Shown here: positions 9,614 to 18,073 of the stretch, one piece after another
How positions within the stretch are numbered: position 1 is the stretch's first letter
Layout: every line of letters starts with the position of its first letter
NCBI GenBank assembly: GCA_012972825.1
Contig: JABDHL010000022.1
Span: forward strand, 62,001 to 126,000
Direction of reading: 5' to 3'
From: Chlorobiaceae bacterium
GTDB lineage: Bacteria; Bacteroidota; Chlorobiia; Chlorobiales; Chlorobiaceae
DNA: 64,000 nt
Notes under the pieces: model-generated
Seen by the model: only the letters and a program-made list of their open reading frames with translations
Told to the model about the DNA's origin: nothing
The model's database searches: none
Position numbers and translations under genes: made by a program

Positions 9614-9695
9614 TGCGAGAGAAGGGACTCGAACCCTCACGCCTCACGGCACTAGTTCCTAAGACTAGCGTGTATACCAATTTCACCACTCTCGC
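9614..9695 (-). tRNA. tRNA-Leu (anticodon TAG)
   Basis: A class II tRNA on the minus strand: acceptor GCGAGAG/CTCTCGC, anticodon stem CTAGT/ACTAG, loop CTTAGGA with anticodon TAG, variable arm, and T-loop GGTTCGAGTCC. The discriminator is A and CCA is not encoded, unlike its neighbour. It is separated from the CAA isoacceptor by 15 bases and probably transcribed with it. Confidence 0.93.
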
Positions 9696-9805
9696 ATTAC
9701 GGAACAAGAATATACGTGGTTTTAATTTTAATAAAAACTATATTTCGAGATACTTTTTCGGTGTATTACGCTAAAATCTTCATTTTTGTTTATCGTTTTA
9801 AGCCC

Positions 9806-10399
9806 ATGCAGTTTGACCTACACCGTTTTGCAGACTTTATTTCATGGGTAATCAGTCCGGTTGTGGTAGCACCGGCAGCTTATTATGCAATCGTGATGCA
9901 GGGTTACGGCAGTGATGTGAACAGTATGTCTTACCTGATGGTTCTTTTTTTTTCAAGCACTCTTGCCCCCATTTTTCTGATTTCCGGCCTGAAAAAAATA
10001 GGGAGAATTACTGATTTCAATATTTCTTCCCGCGAACAGCGATTTCTTCCTTTGCTGGTACTGGTTGCTGTCAATGCACTTGGTTACGAGTTTATGAAGC
10101 ATCTTCATCCGCCGAAACTGTTAACCGGCATTCTGTTTTTCAATTCCGTTAATATGATTTTTATTCTTCTGATTACCCTTCAGTGGAAGATCAGCATCCA
10201 TCTCTTCACCTTTGCTTCATCTGTTGCATTGCTTTGTATCCAGTTTGGTTCAGTTGCCTTATGCCTGCTGCTGTTTGTACCGTTGCTCATGTGGTCACGA
10301 ATTTTTCTGAAAGCACATAACTTCATGCAAACTCTTATAGGCGGAATTATTGGTTTTTGCGTGATGTATTCCGAGTTAAAATGGTGGACAGGATTGTGA
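9806..10399 (+). CDS. PAP2-like integral membrane protein
   Basis: A 197-residue protein with about six membrane segments. Degenerate PAP2 phosphatase motifs can be traced: SSREQRFLP for motif 1, WKISIHLF for motif 2 and WSRIFLKAHNFMQTLIGG for motif 3 (SR-x5-H-x3-Q). This resembles the PAP2 branch found in Bacteroidetes/Chlorobi, but the canonical lysine of motif 1 and PSGH of motif 2 are altered, so catalytic competence is uncertain. A GTG at 9716 would extend the protein into a non-signal-like leader beside the tRNA; the ATG at 9806 is preferred. It overlaps the next gene by 19 bases. Confidence 0.6.
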   Translation: MQFDLHRFADFISWVISPVVVAPAAYYAIVMQGYGSDVNSMSYLMVLFFSSTLAPIFLISGLKKIGRITDFNISSREQRFLPLLVLVAVNALGYEFMKHLHPPKLLTGILFFNSVNMIFILLITLQWKISIHLFTFASSVALLCIQFGSVALCLLLFVPLLMWSRIFLKAHNFMQTLIGGIIGFCVMYSELKWWTGL

Positions 10400-11445
10400 T
10401 CAGGAAAAAATATGCTGTAATTGTCACAACCTATGGAGAAGTTGAAAAGCTTACAGTGAGAAATCTTTGGCCGAGTTCTCGAAGAATTCTCAAGGTCGTC
10501 ACCCGTCAGATTGTAAAAATCCCTACAGCAATGATCTATTTTATTGCTGATTATCGCTCGACAAAGCACTATATCAATTGGAAGCTCAATCGATACTCTT
10601 CATCACTCCTTGCAATCAATCGCTCTCAGACAAAGAGGCTGTCAGATTGTATTGCTGAAAGCGGGAGTCCGTTTCTTTCTCAAGCCGACGTCAAGGTTAT
10701 CGATGCCTATTATTTCGTGCCGCCTTATCTGGACGATATGCTTCAACAGTTGCAGCATGACTATGACGGGATTGTTGTGGTCCCAATGATTCCTGTTGAA
10801 TCCTCATTTTCCTGCGGTGTGGCATGCCAGATGGTTATCGATGTCTATGGCGACGCGGTCTTTGCAAAGGTTAAGGTGTTAAGCAAACTCTGGAAGGATC
10901 ATCGTCTTCACCGCATCTATATTGACTATCTTTTCGGGCAGGTATCGCCGGTCATGCTCAGTCTAAAAAAAGGCAAAATAGGCCTTGTGCTTGTTATTCA
11001 TGGTACACTGGTCAAAGATCGTAAAGGAAATCCTCCGAAAGTATTTACCGGACTTGAAGAGACCATTGCATTTTTCGATTGTTTGAAGCGCAAAATCATG
11101 GATGACCCACGGAATATATTCAGTGATGTGCGCCAGGGCTGCATGAATCATTCCACAGGAGGGGAGTGGATGACGGACACTATTGAAAAAGCACTTCTGG
11201 AGTTTAAGCATGAGGGGTATGAAGGTGTTGTCATGTTCCCCTACGGTTTTTTTGCCGATAACAGCGAAACTGAATATGATGCCTGCAAAAAGCTTGAGGC
11301 TGCCGGATTTCCACATTCCCAGTATGTCCGATGTATCAACGACTCTCCGGCATTCGGTCAATGGCTTGCTGACAAGGTGCTTGAAGAGCTTCAGGCACTT
11401 AGTGATCTCCAGAATGCCTTCGAAACTCTTGATCATAAACCGTAA
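10381..11445 (+). CDS. hemH: Ferrochelatase-family protein
   Basis: A 354-residue protein. The N-terminal half opens with YAVIVTTYGEVEKLTVRNL, the position of VLLVNLGTP in ferrochelatases. The C-terminal half contains VLVIHGTLVKDRKGNPP (candidate metal-binding His) and FPYGFFADNSETEYDACKK, which aligns with the family signature GFxxDxxETxYD carrying the catalytic glutamate. The family inserts Fe2+ into protoporphyrin IX. The sequence is divergent, notably where most ferrochelatases have SAHSLP, so a related tetrapyrrole chelatase is possible. The ATG at 10381 is chosen over a GTG at 10357 inside the preceding gene. It lies just upstream of a TPR gene. Confidence 0.62.
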   Translation: MVDRIVIRKKYAVIVTTYGEVEKLTVRNLWPSSRRILKVVTRQIVKIPTAMIYFIADYRSTKHYINWKLNRYSSSLLAINRSQTKRLSDCIAESGSPFLSQADVKVIDAYYFVPPYLDDMLQQLQHDYDGIVVVPMIPVESSFSCGVACQMVIDVYGDAVFAKVKVLSKLWKDHRLHRIYIDYLFGQVSPVMLSLKKGKIGLVLVIHGTLVKDRKGNPPKVFTGLEETIAFFDCLKRKIMDDPRNIFSDVRQGCMNHSTGGEWMTDTIEKALLEFKHEGYEGVVMFPYGFFADNSETEYDACKKLEAAGFPHSQYVRCINDSPAFGQWLADKVLEELQALSDLQNAFETLDHKP

Positions 11446-11448
11446 CAC

Positions 11449-12072
11449 ATGTCACCCTTGTCACCATTGCATGCTGTAGATCACAAACAGAGAGAACAAC
11501 TGGAGGCTGCACTTCATCATGAGCCCGACAATTTCGTCAAACTCTATGAACTGGCTTTGATCTCTATTGACCAGCAGAAGAACGAAGAGGCACTTGAACT
11601 GCTCGATCGGTGTATTCATCTGAGGCGTCGCGACTCAGCAGCCCTCTATGCGCGGGGGGTTACGAATCTGGCGACGGGCAACTACCGCAAAGCCGGTTGC
11701 GACCTTTTGAAAACCATCATACTCGACCCCGGTTGCATGCAGGCTTACAAACACCTTGGTTTTGTACAGTTTACGCTCGGTAAAGAGGAAATGGCTCTGA
11801 AAACCCTGAAAAAGGGTCTTGAAATTGACCCGGCACATACCGGTATATACTGCGTTCTGGGTGATGCCTATCTTGATCTTGGAGAAGCAGACAAAGCAAA
11901 GGAAGCATTTGAAAAAGCACTCGATCTTGAACCAGACAACCCTGAACCTCATTGCAAGATGGCCATGTACTATCTTTCGCGAGGAGATATGAAAGGATTG
12001 AAAAGGGAGTATGAAATCTTAATAAACCTCGATGCCGCTTTGGCTGAGCAAATCAGAAGCCTCTTTTTTTAG
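11449..12072 (+). CDS. Tetratricopeptide repeat protein
   Basis: A 207-residue soluble protein built from about five TPR units, for example AALYARGVTNLATGNYRKAG, AYKHLGFVQFTLGKEEMA and YCVLGDAYLDLGEADKAK. No signal peptide or catalytic domain is visible. It starts four bases after the ferrochelatase-like gene, so it is probably translated from the same message and may serve as a protein-interaction partner. The function is otherwise unknown. Confidence 0.82.
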   Translation: MSPLSPLHAVDHKQREQLEAALHHEPDNFVKLYELALISIDQQKNEEALELLDRCIHLRRRDSAALYARGVTNLATGNYRKAGCDLLKTIILDPGCMQAYKHLGFVQFTLGKEEMALKTLKKGLEIDPAHTGIYCVLGDAYLDLGEADKAKEAFEKALDLEPDNPEPHCKMAMYYLSRGDMKGLKREYEILINLDAALAEQIRSLFF

Positions 12073-12078
12073 ACTGCC

Positions 12079-12330
12079 ATGAAGCTATTCAAAGATTCAG
12101 ACGCCAAAAAACAGTTTATGAAAACCGGTCTGCCCATTATGCTCGGTATTGCATGGGCTCCGATCCTATGGATGATTTTTATAGCCATTCTCGGTCAGGT
12201 ATTATTTACTCTGACAGGCTCATGGCCGCTTGTGCAAGGGGTCATTCTGCTTATGGTGCTGCTTGCGGCTTATTTATTATTAAAGGGTTTTATGCACATC
12301 AGCACAAAATTTTATAATAACAATCAGTAA
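12079..12330 (+). CDS. Small two-helix membrane protein
   Basis: An 83-residue protein not recognised as a known family. Two hydrophobic segments are visible, about residues 18-43 and 50-70, preceded by a charged N-terminus (KLFKDSDAKKQFMK). It follows the TPR gene after six bases and therefore looks like the last gene of the same unit. Confidence 0.6.
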   Translation: MKLFKDSDAKKQFMKTGLPIMLGIAWAPILWMIFIAILGQVLFTLTGSWPLVQGVILLMVLLAAYLLLKGFMHISTKFYNNNQ

Positions 12331-12547
12331 GAGCCTGATAAAATTACGTTGTTCTGGAAATAGCCTCCATTTTGGGATACATTGCAACCAGCTGAAAAAA
12401 TGGTGCTATGGTTGATAAAAAAAGCTGGTTTTTTTCTGGGCCCAACGGAATTTTTTTTTATATTTGCGCACCTGCTTTGAAGATCAGTACAGAATTGAAA
12501 ATTTTTCTCTTGTTGTCAGGAAAGGGATTAACTCAAATTGGCACTAC

Positions 12548-12979
12548 ATGGATCAGACGCTGAGTAACTTTGGCAATGTTTTTGCTTTCCTTGCCCTCGG
12601 TATCGTTTTCGTTGCCGGAGGTTACCTCACCGCTCGTCTTTTACGTCCGCAAAGACCTAACCCGGCCAAAAACTCAACCTACGAATGCGGCGAGGAAGCT
12701 GTAGGCAGTGCCTGGGTAAAGTTCAATATCAGGTTTTATGTCGTCGCTCTTATCTTTATTATTTTTGACGTTGAAGTTGTTTTTCTCTACCCATGGGCAA
12801 CAGTGTTCAAGCATCTTGGAGTGTTTGCTCTTGTAGAGGCTCTTATTTTTGCTGGTATTCTCGTGCTCGGTCTTGCTTATGCATGGGTTAAAGGTGATTT
12901 GGATTGGGTTAGGCCAACTCCCAATATTCCAACGATGCCTGAAATGCCTTCAGGAAAATCAGCCTCCCAGAGGGGTTGA
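12548..12979 (+). CDS. nuoA: NADH-quinone oxidoreductase subunit A
   Basis: A 143-residue protein with three membrane helices, the first gene of a complete complex I membrane-plus-Q-module operon. The conserved loop [19 protein letters not shown] and the second helix with [12 protein letters not shown] are diagnostic of NuoA/NdhC. The open frame continues upstream to 12464, but the ATG at 12548 ([18 protein letters not shown]) places the first helix correctly. The 217-base upstream gap must hold the operon promoter; I could not pick one with confidence. Confidence 0.94.
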   Translation: MDQTLSNFGNVFAFLALGIVFVAGGYLTARLLRPQRPNPAKNSTYECGEEAVGSAWVKFNIRFYVVALIFIIFDVEVVFLYPWATVFKHLGVFALVEALIFAGILVLGLAYAWVKGDLDWVRPTPNIPTMPEMPSGKSASQRG

Positions 12980-13006
12980 ATACTATTCACCATATTTATT
13001 TTCATT

Positions 13007-13576
13007 ATGGGTTTACTTGATGCCGGGATAACAAAGCATAATGTACTGGTAACATCGGTTGACAATGTTCTGAACTGGGCCCGTTTATCATCACTCTGGC
13101 CAATGGGCTTCGGTCTTGCCTGCTGTGCTATCGAAATGATGGCCACCAATGCTTCTAACTACGATCTCGAACGCTTCGGTATTTTTCCCCGCTCCTCTCC
13201 CCGTCAGTCCGATCTTATGATTGTCGCCGGTACTGTTACTATGAAAATGGCCGAACGGGTTATCCGTCTCTATGAGCAGATGCCTGAACCCCGTTATGTT
13301 CTCTCAATGGGCAGCTGTTCCAACTGTGGCGGCCCCTACTGGGAGCATGGATACCATGTACTCAAGGGAGTTGATCGAGTTATTCCTGTAGATGTCTACG
13401 TTCCCGGCTGTCCGCCAAGACCCGAATCTCTGATCGGTGGTCTCATGAAGGTTCAGGAGCTGATCCGTATGGAGCAGATCGGTATTTCCAGAGCGGATGC
13501 ACTGAAGAAACTAGCTGAAAAAAGTGTCGATCCTCAGGTTGTTATAGAGCAGGAGCGTAAAGCTGCCACTGCATAA
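13007..13576 (+). CDS. nuoB: NADH-quinone oxidoreductase subunit B
   Basis: A 189-residue subunit carrying the N2 [4Fe-4S] cluster next to the quinone site. The ligands are visible: adjacent C39-C40 in [13 protein letters not shown]104 in GSCSNCGG and C135 in PGCPPRPE. The protein is soluble and peripheral. It lies 27 bases after nuoA. Confidence 0.96.
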   Translation: MGLLDAGITKHNVLVTSVDNVLNWARLSSLWPMGFGLACCAIEMMATNASNYDLERFGIFPRSSPRQSDLMIVAGTVTMKMAERVIRLYEQMPEPRYVLSMGSCSNCGGPYWEHGYHVLKGVDRVIPVDVYVPGCPPRPESLIGGLMKVQELIRMEQIGISRADALKKLAEKSVDPQVVIEQERKAATA

Positions 13577-13600
13577 TTATATAAAAAGAGATACTTAGAG

Positions 13601-14119
13601 ATGGAAGAAGGAAAGGTTTTATCGCAGTCAATACAGCAGAGCGCTGCAGCTTATGTGATTATACACGATAAATTTGGTGAAGCCGTCTCTCCTTTTGATG
13701 CTAACGAAACCATGCCGTTTTTCGAGGTTATCGACACATCGTTATGGCCTGAGATCGCACTTTTCATGCGCGATCATCCAAAGCTCCAGTTCAATTATAT
13801 GGCATGCCTTTCTGGTGTTGATTATCAGGCAGAAGAGAAGGTAGGTATCGTCTGTAATATCGAATCCCTCGGTCAATGCCATCATAAGCTCTCGGTCAAG
13901 GTCAAGTGTTCCCGACACGGCGGATCTATTCCAAGTGTTGCCTGTGTATGGCATACCGCAAATTGGCATGAAAGGGAAGCCTACGATATGTTCGGCATGC
14001 TCTTTACCGGACACCCGGATATGAGAAGAATTCTCTGCCCTGATGACTGGGAGGGCTATCCTCTCCTTAAGGACTATAAGGTTCAGGAGAGCTATCATGG
14101 AATCAAGGTGCCCTACTAA
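13601..14119 (+). CDS. nuoC: NADH-quinone oxidoreductase subunit C
   Basis: A 172-residue 30-kDa subunit of the Q module. The family hallmark [26 protein letters not shown] is present (positions roughly 127-152), together with [11 protein letters not shown] at the C-terminus. It is a separate gene from nuoD, unlike the fused NuoCD of Escherichia coli. Confidence 0.95.
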   Translation: MEEGKVLSQSIQQSAAAYVIIHDKFGEAVSPFDANETMPFFEVIDTSLWPEIALFMRDHPKLQFNYMACLSGVDYQAEEKVGIVCNIESLGQCHHKLSVKVKCSRHGGSIPSVACVWHTANWHEREAYDMFGMLFTGHPDMRRILCPDDWEGYPLLKDYKVQESYHGIKVPY

Positions 14120-14150
14120 CAGTGTTTTCAATAGTCAAAGCAGCACACGT

Positions 14151-15353
14151 ATGCAGGAATTAGATAGAGCTGGAATGGGTTCAGTAAGGGTTACTCGAAA
14201 AGGCAACAACGTCGTTGTGCTTGAAAAGGACCTTGCTACCGAGCAGATGATACTCGCCATGGGCCCTCAGCACCCCTCGACCCATGGCGTTCTCAAACTT
14301 GAGTGTCTTACCGATGGTGAGGTTATTACCGAAGCTGTACCTTATCTCGGTTACTTGCATCGGTGTTTTGAGAAGTGTTGTGAAAATGTTGATTACCCGG
14401 CCATTGTGCCTTATACCGACCGTCTCGACTATCTGGCAGGTATGAACAGCGAATTTGCATACGCCATAGCAGTTGAAAAACTTCTTGATGTCGAAATTCC
14501 GCGCCGTGTAGAATTCATCAGGGTTATTGTTGCTGAGATGAACAGGATAGCCTCTCATCTTGTTGCTATCGGCACCTATGGAATTGACCTTGGCGCTTTT
14601 ACCCCGTTTCTTTTCTGCTTCCGTGACCGTGAAATTATTCTCAGCCTCCTTGAATGGGCCTCCGGCGCTCGAATGCTCTATAACTATATATGGGTTGGCG
14701 GACTTGCTTATGATATCCCTTCTGATTTCAACAGGAGAGTCAAAGAGTTCGTTAATTATTTCAGGCCGAAAACCGTTGAACTCTACAAGCTGCTCACCGA
14801 AAACGAGATTTTTGTCAAACGTACCCGCGGGATAGGCATCATGCCGGCCGATGTTGCCATTAACTACGGCTGGTCCGGTCCAATGCTTCGCGGTTCCGGG
14901 GTCAAATGGGATTTAAGACGCAACGATCCATATTCGATCTATCCAGAGCTGGACTTTGCAGTGCCGGTGCCTGACGGCAAAGTATCCGATGTCGGCGACT
15001 GTTTGTCACGCCATCTTGTCCGTGCCCTTGAAATGGAGGAAAGCCTGAAGATTATCGAGCAGTGTATCGACAAAATGCCTTCGGCTGAAGGCTTCAATCC
15101 GAGATCTGCTGTTCCAAAGCGTGTTCGTCCAAAAGCCGGTGAAGTCTATGGTCGTGCAGAAAATCCGCGTGGTGAACTTGGTTTTTATATCCAGAGTGAT
15201 GGAAAATCCACCAAACCCCTTCGCTGCAAAGCACGTTCCTCCTGTTTTGTTAATCTTTCAGCAATGAAAGACCTTTCAAAAGGTCAGTTGATCCCCGATC
15301 TTGTCGCCATTATCGGCAGCATCGATATCGTTCTTGGGGAGGTTGACAGATGA
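14151..15353 (+). CDS. nuoD: NADH-quinone oxidoreductase subunit D
   Basis: A 400-residue 49-kDa subunit that forms most of the quinone cavity and is homologous to [NiFe] hydrogenase large subunits. [15 protein letters not shown] carries the quinone-binding His region, and [12 protein letters not shown] and [18 protein letters not shown] are typical. The C-terminus [11 protein letters not shown] is canonical. The open frame reaches back to 14043 inside nuoC; the ATG at 14151 is the sensible start. Its stop overlaps the nuoH start by four bases (ATGA). Confidence 0.95.
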   Translation: MQELDRAGMGSVRVTRKGNNVVVLEKDLATEQMILAMGPQHPSTHGVLKLECLTDGEVITEAVPYLGYLHRCFEKCCENVDYPAIVPYTDRLDYLAGMNSEFAYAIAVEKLLDVEIPRRVEFIRVIVAEMNRIASHLVAIGTYGIDLGAFTPFLFCFRDREIILSLLEWASGARMLYNYIWVGGLAYDIPSDFNRRVKEFVNYFRPKTVELYKLLTENEIFVKRTRGIGIMPADVAINYGWSGPMLRGSGVKWDLRRNDPYSIYPELDFAVPVPDGKVSDVGDCLSRHLVRALEMEESLKIIEQCIDKMPSAEGFNPRSAVPKRVRPKAGEVYGRAENPRGELGFYIQSDGKSTKPLRCKARSSCFVNLSAMKDLSKGQLIPDLVAIIGSIDIVLGEVDR

Positions 15354-16468
15354 TTTTAACACCTTTGCCGCACATCAGCATGCCTTTACTTATGGGTAAC
15401 AGCCTCAATGCATGGTCCGAAGCCCTTGTCGGATTCAATCCAATGGGTTTGCCGCTCGGTCTGGTTATCCTGGCCGCTATTCCCCTTGTTTTCATTGCAC
15501 TCTATTCGCTGACCTACGGCGTCTACGGTGAACGCAAAATTTCGGCCTTCATGCAGGATCGTCTTGGCCCTATGGAAGTTGGAAAATGGGGTATTCTACA
15601 GACAATTGCCGATATTCTGAAGCTTTTGCAAAAAGAGGACATTGTTCCAACGTCAGCCGATAAGTTTCTCTTTGTTATTGGTCCCGGCGTTCTCTTTGTC
15701 GGTTCCTTTCTCGCTTATGCAGTGTTGCCTTTCAGTTCAGCCTTTATCGGAGCAAGTCTCAATGTCGGTCTGTTTTTTGCCATCGGCATTGTTGCTATTG
15801 AAGTTGTTGGTATTCTCGCCGCCGGTTGGGGTTCAAACAACAAGTGGTCGCTCTACGGTGCTGTCCGCAGCGTTGCTCAAATAGTCAGTTATGAAATACC
15901 GGCAGCCATAGCACTTCTTTGCGGCGCAATGATGGCCGGAACGCTTGATATGCAGAAGATCACCATGCTTCAGTCCGGCTCCTATGGATTTGCACACTTC
16001 TTTCTTTTTCAGTCACCGATAGCCTGGCTTCCTTTTCTTATCTATTTTATTGCCTCTCTTGCAGAAGTGAACCGAGCCCCATTCGATATTCCCGAGGCTG
16101 AATCCGAGCTGGTAGCAGGTTATTTCACCGAATACACAGGTATGAAGTTCGCCGTTATTTTCCTTGCTGAATACGGCAGCATGTTCATGGTTTCCGCTAT
16201 TATTTCGATAGTTTTCCTTGGAGGCTGGAATTCGCCGCTTCCCGATATTGGATCGTTTGCCCTCAATGCATGGACAAACGGGCCTTTATGGGGTGTATTC
16301 TGGATCATCATGAAAGGGTTCTTCTTTATTTTTGTGCAGATGTGGCTGCGCTGGACGCTTCCTCGTTTAAGGGTCGACCAGCTGATGTACCTCTGCTGGA
16401 AAGTGTTAACCCCTTTTGCCTTTGTCAGCTTTGTGCTTACGGCCATCTGGGTGATATATGTCCCTTGA
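15350..16468 (+). CDS. nuoH: NADH-quinone oxidoreductase subunit H
   Basis: A 372-residue membrane subunit with about eight helices, linking the Q module to the proton-pumping arm. Visible signatures are [15 protein letters not shown] and [20 protein letters not shown], the latter holding the acidic residues of the E-channel near the quinone site. The start overlaps the end of nuoD, implying translational coupling. Confidence 0.96.
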   Translation: MILTPLPHISMPLLMGNSLNAWSEALVGFNPMGLPLGLVILAAIPLVFIALYSLTYGVYGERKISAFMQDRLGPMEVGKWGILQTIADILKLLQKEDIVPTSADKFLFVIGPGVLFVGSFLAYAVLPFSSAFIGASLNVGLFFAIGIVAIEVVGILAAGWGSNNKWSLYGAVRSVAQIVSYEIPAAIALLCGAMMAGTLDMQKITMLQSGSYGFAHFFLFQSPIAWLPFLIYFIASLAEVNRAPFDIPEAESELVAGYFTEYTGMKFAVIFLAEYGSMFMVSAIISIVFLGGWNSPLPDIGSFALNAWTNGPLWGVFWIIMKGFFFIFVQMWLRWTLPRLRVDQLMYLCWKVLTPFAFVSFVLTAIWVIYVP

Positions 16469-16512
16469 GAGAGTTCAACAGTCAATTAGAGGAAAGTCAT
16501 GACCTATAGATT

Positions 16513-17136
16513 ATGAGTGAGTATTTCAGGAATATAAAAACCGGAGCAGTCACCATTGCGACCGGCATGGGAATCACCCTGAAGCATTTTTTCAATGCTG
16601 TTCATCGCAAAGGCGATGCCGGAGTTGATGATGTCGACTATTTCCGTCAGGTTGATGGTCTTGTTACCCTGCAGTATCCGCGGGAGGTTATTCCTACACC
16701 TCAAAACGGCCGCTATCGCCTTTACAACAATATCGAGGATTGCATCGGATGTGGCCAGTGTGAAAGGGCATGCCCCATCTCCTGCATAGCCATTGAGACT
16801 ATCAAAGTTGCACCGGATGATCTGGCACTCTGCGGAAAAACCTCCGACGGCCAGCAGAAAAAATTCTGGGTTCCGGTTTTTGATATCGATGTGGCAAAAT
16901 GCATGACCTGCGGCATGTGCACAACTGTCTGCCCGACAGAGTGTCTTGTGCATACCCCCGTCAGCGATTTTTCGGAATTTGATCGCAGTAACATGCTCTA
17001 TCATTTCGGAAACCTCACCCGTCTTGAAGCCCAGGCCAAGCGCAGCAAGCTGGCCGAAATTCAGGCAAAGGCACAGGCTGAAAAGGAAAGAAAGGCTGCA
17101 GAAGCTGTGCAGGCAGTTAAAAAGGACGGAGAATAA
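16513..17136 (+). CDS. nuoI: NADH-quinone oxidoreductase subunit I
   Basis: A 207-residue ferredoxin-like subunit with two [4Fe-4S] binding motifs, CIGCGQCERACP and CMTCGMCTTVCP (N6a and N6b). The C-terminal 40 residues are a charged Lys/Glu/Ala-rich helix not needed for cluster binding. In a complex lacking NuoEFG this subunit is the likely entry point for electrons from ferredoxin or another donor. Confidence 0.96.
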   Translation: MSEYFRNIKTGAVTIATGMGITLKHFFNAVHRKGDAGVDDVDYFRQVDGLVTLQYPREVIPTPQNGRYRLYNNIEDCIGCGQCERACPISCIAIETIKVAPDDLALCGKTSDGQQKKFWVPVFDIDVAKCMTCGMCTTVCPTECLVHTPVSDFSEFDRSNMLYHFGNLTRLEAQAKRSKLAEIQAKAQAEKERKAAEAVQAVKKDGE

Positions 17137-17164
17137 GCGAACAACTTAATACGCTATAATTATT

Positions 17165-17686
17165 ATGAGTAACCTGACATATACTCTCATTTTTTATATC
17201 TTTGCAGCCATTACGGTTTTTTCTGCCGCATTTGTTGTGTTTTCGCGCAATGTCATCTATTCCGCCTTTGCGCTGCTCTTTACTTTTTTCGGCGTAGCAG
17301 CTCTTTATGTATTTCTGAGTGCTGATTTCATTGCAGTTACACAGGTTGTGGTTTATGTCGGCGGTATCCTTGTTCTGCTCCTTTTCGGTGTCATGTTTAC
17401 CAAAAGCATCATGAACACCGAGTTGAAAAGCGATGTTCTGCATATCATTCCCGGCACTCTTATTCTCGCCGGTATACTCTCTGCTTTACTCTATACCTTT
17501 TATACCACACATACCTGGAAGCCTTCCGAAATTGAATTGCACGGCAGTATTGTCGAGCGGATTGGCTATGAAACCATGTCGCATTATGTGCTTCCTTTTG
17601 AGATGGTCTCCATACTGCTGCTTGCAGCACTTATAGGAGCCGCATTTCTTGCACGCTTCGATAAGTCCGACAATAAAAACTTATAA
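17165..17686 (+). CDS. nuoJ: NADH-quinone oxidoreductase subunit J
   Basis: A 173-residue membrane protein with five predicted helices. The third helix region VTQVVVYVGGILVLLLFGVM is the conserved NuoJ segment with the pi-bulge. It is followed after 12 bases by nuoK. Confidence 0.94.
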   Translation: MSNLTYTLIFYIFAAITVFSAAFVVFSRNVIYSAFALLFTFFGVAALYVFLSADFIAVTQVVVYVGGILVLLLFGVMFTKSIMNTELKSDVLHIIPGTLILAGILSALLYTFYTTHTWKPSEIELHGSIVERIGYETMSHYVLPFEMVSILLLAALIGAAFLARFDKSDNKNL

Positions 17687-17698
17687 GTATTAAATAAT

Positions 17699-18016
17699 AT
17701 GCAACATTTGATTCCCATAGGTCTTAATCACTATCTCACCATATCGGCTTTTCTTCTCGCGTTCGGACTTTTTGCAGTCATGACCCGCAAGAACGCTATT
17801 GTTGTGCTTATGGGTGTAGAACTTATCCTTAATGCTGCAAACATCAATTTCCTGGCTTTTTCAAAGTATAACGGAGGAATTGGAGGAGTGATGTTCTCAC
17901 TTTTTGTTATTGTCATTGCAGCAGCAGAAGCAGCTATTGCCCTCGCTATCGTGATCAATATTTTCAAAATATTCAAAAGCGTCGATATCTCCAGTGTGGA
18001 TACCATGAAAGAGTAG
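17699..18016 (+). CDS. nuoK: NADH-quinone oxidoreductase subunit K
   Basis: A 105-residue three-helix antiporter-like subunit. The two membrane glutamates of the proton path are visible in VLMGVELILNAANINFL and AAAEAAIALAIVI. Size and order match the family. Confidence 0.95.
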   Translation: MQHLIPIGLNHYLTISAFLLAFGLFAVMTRKNAIVVLMGVELILNAANINFLAFSKYNGGIGGVMFSLFVIVIAAAEAAIALAIVINIFKIFKSVDISSVDTMKE

Positions 18017-18073
18017 CGGGCGTATAAAGCATTATAGTTTTTAAATTTATTTCGTGTAAACATCACCAGGAAC

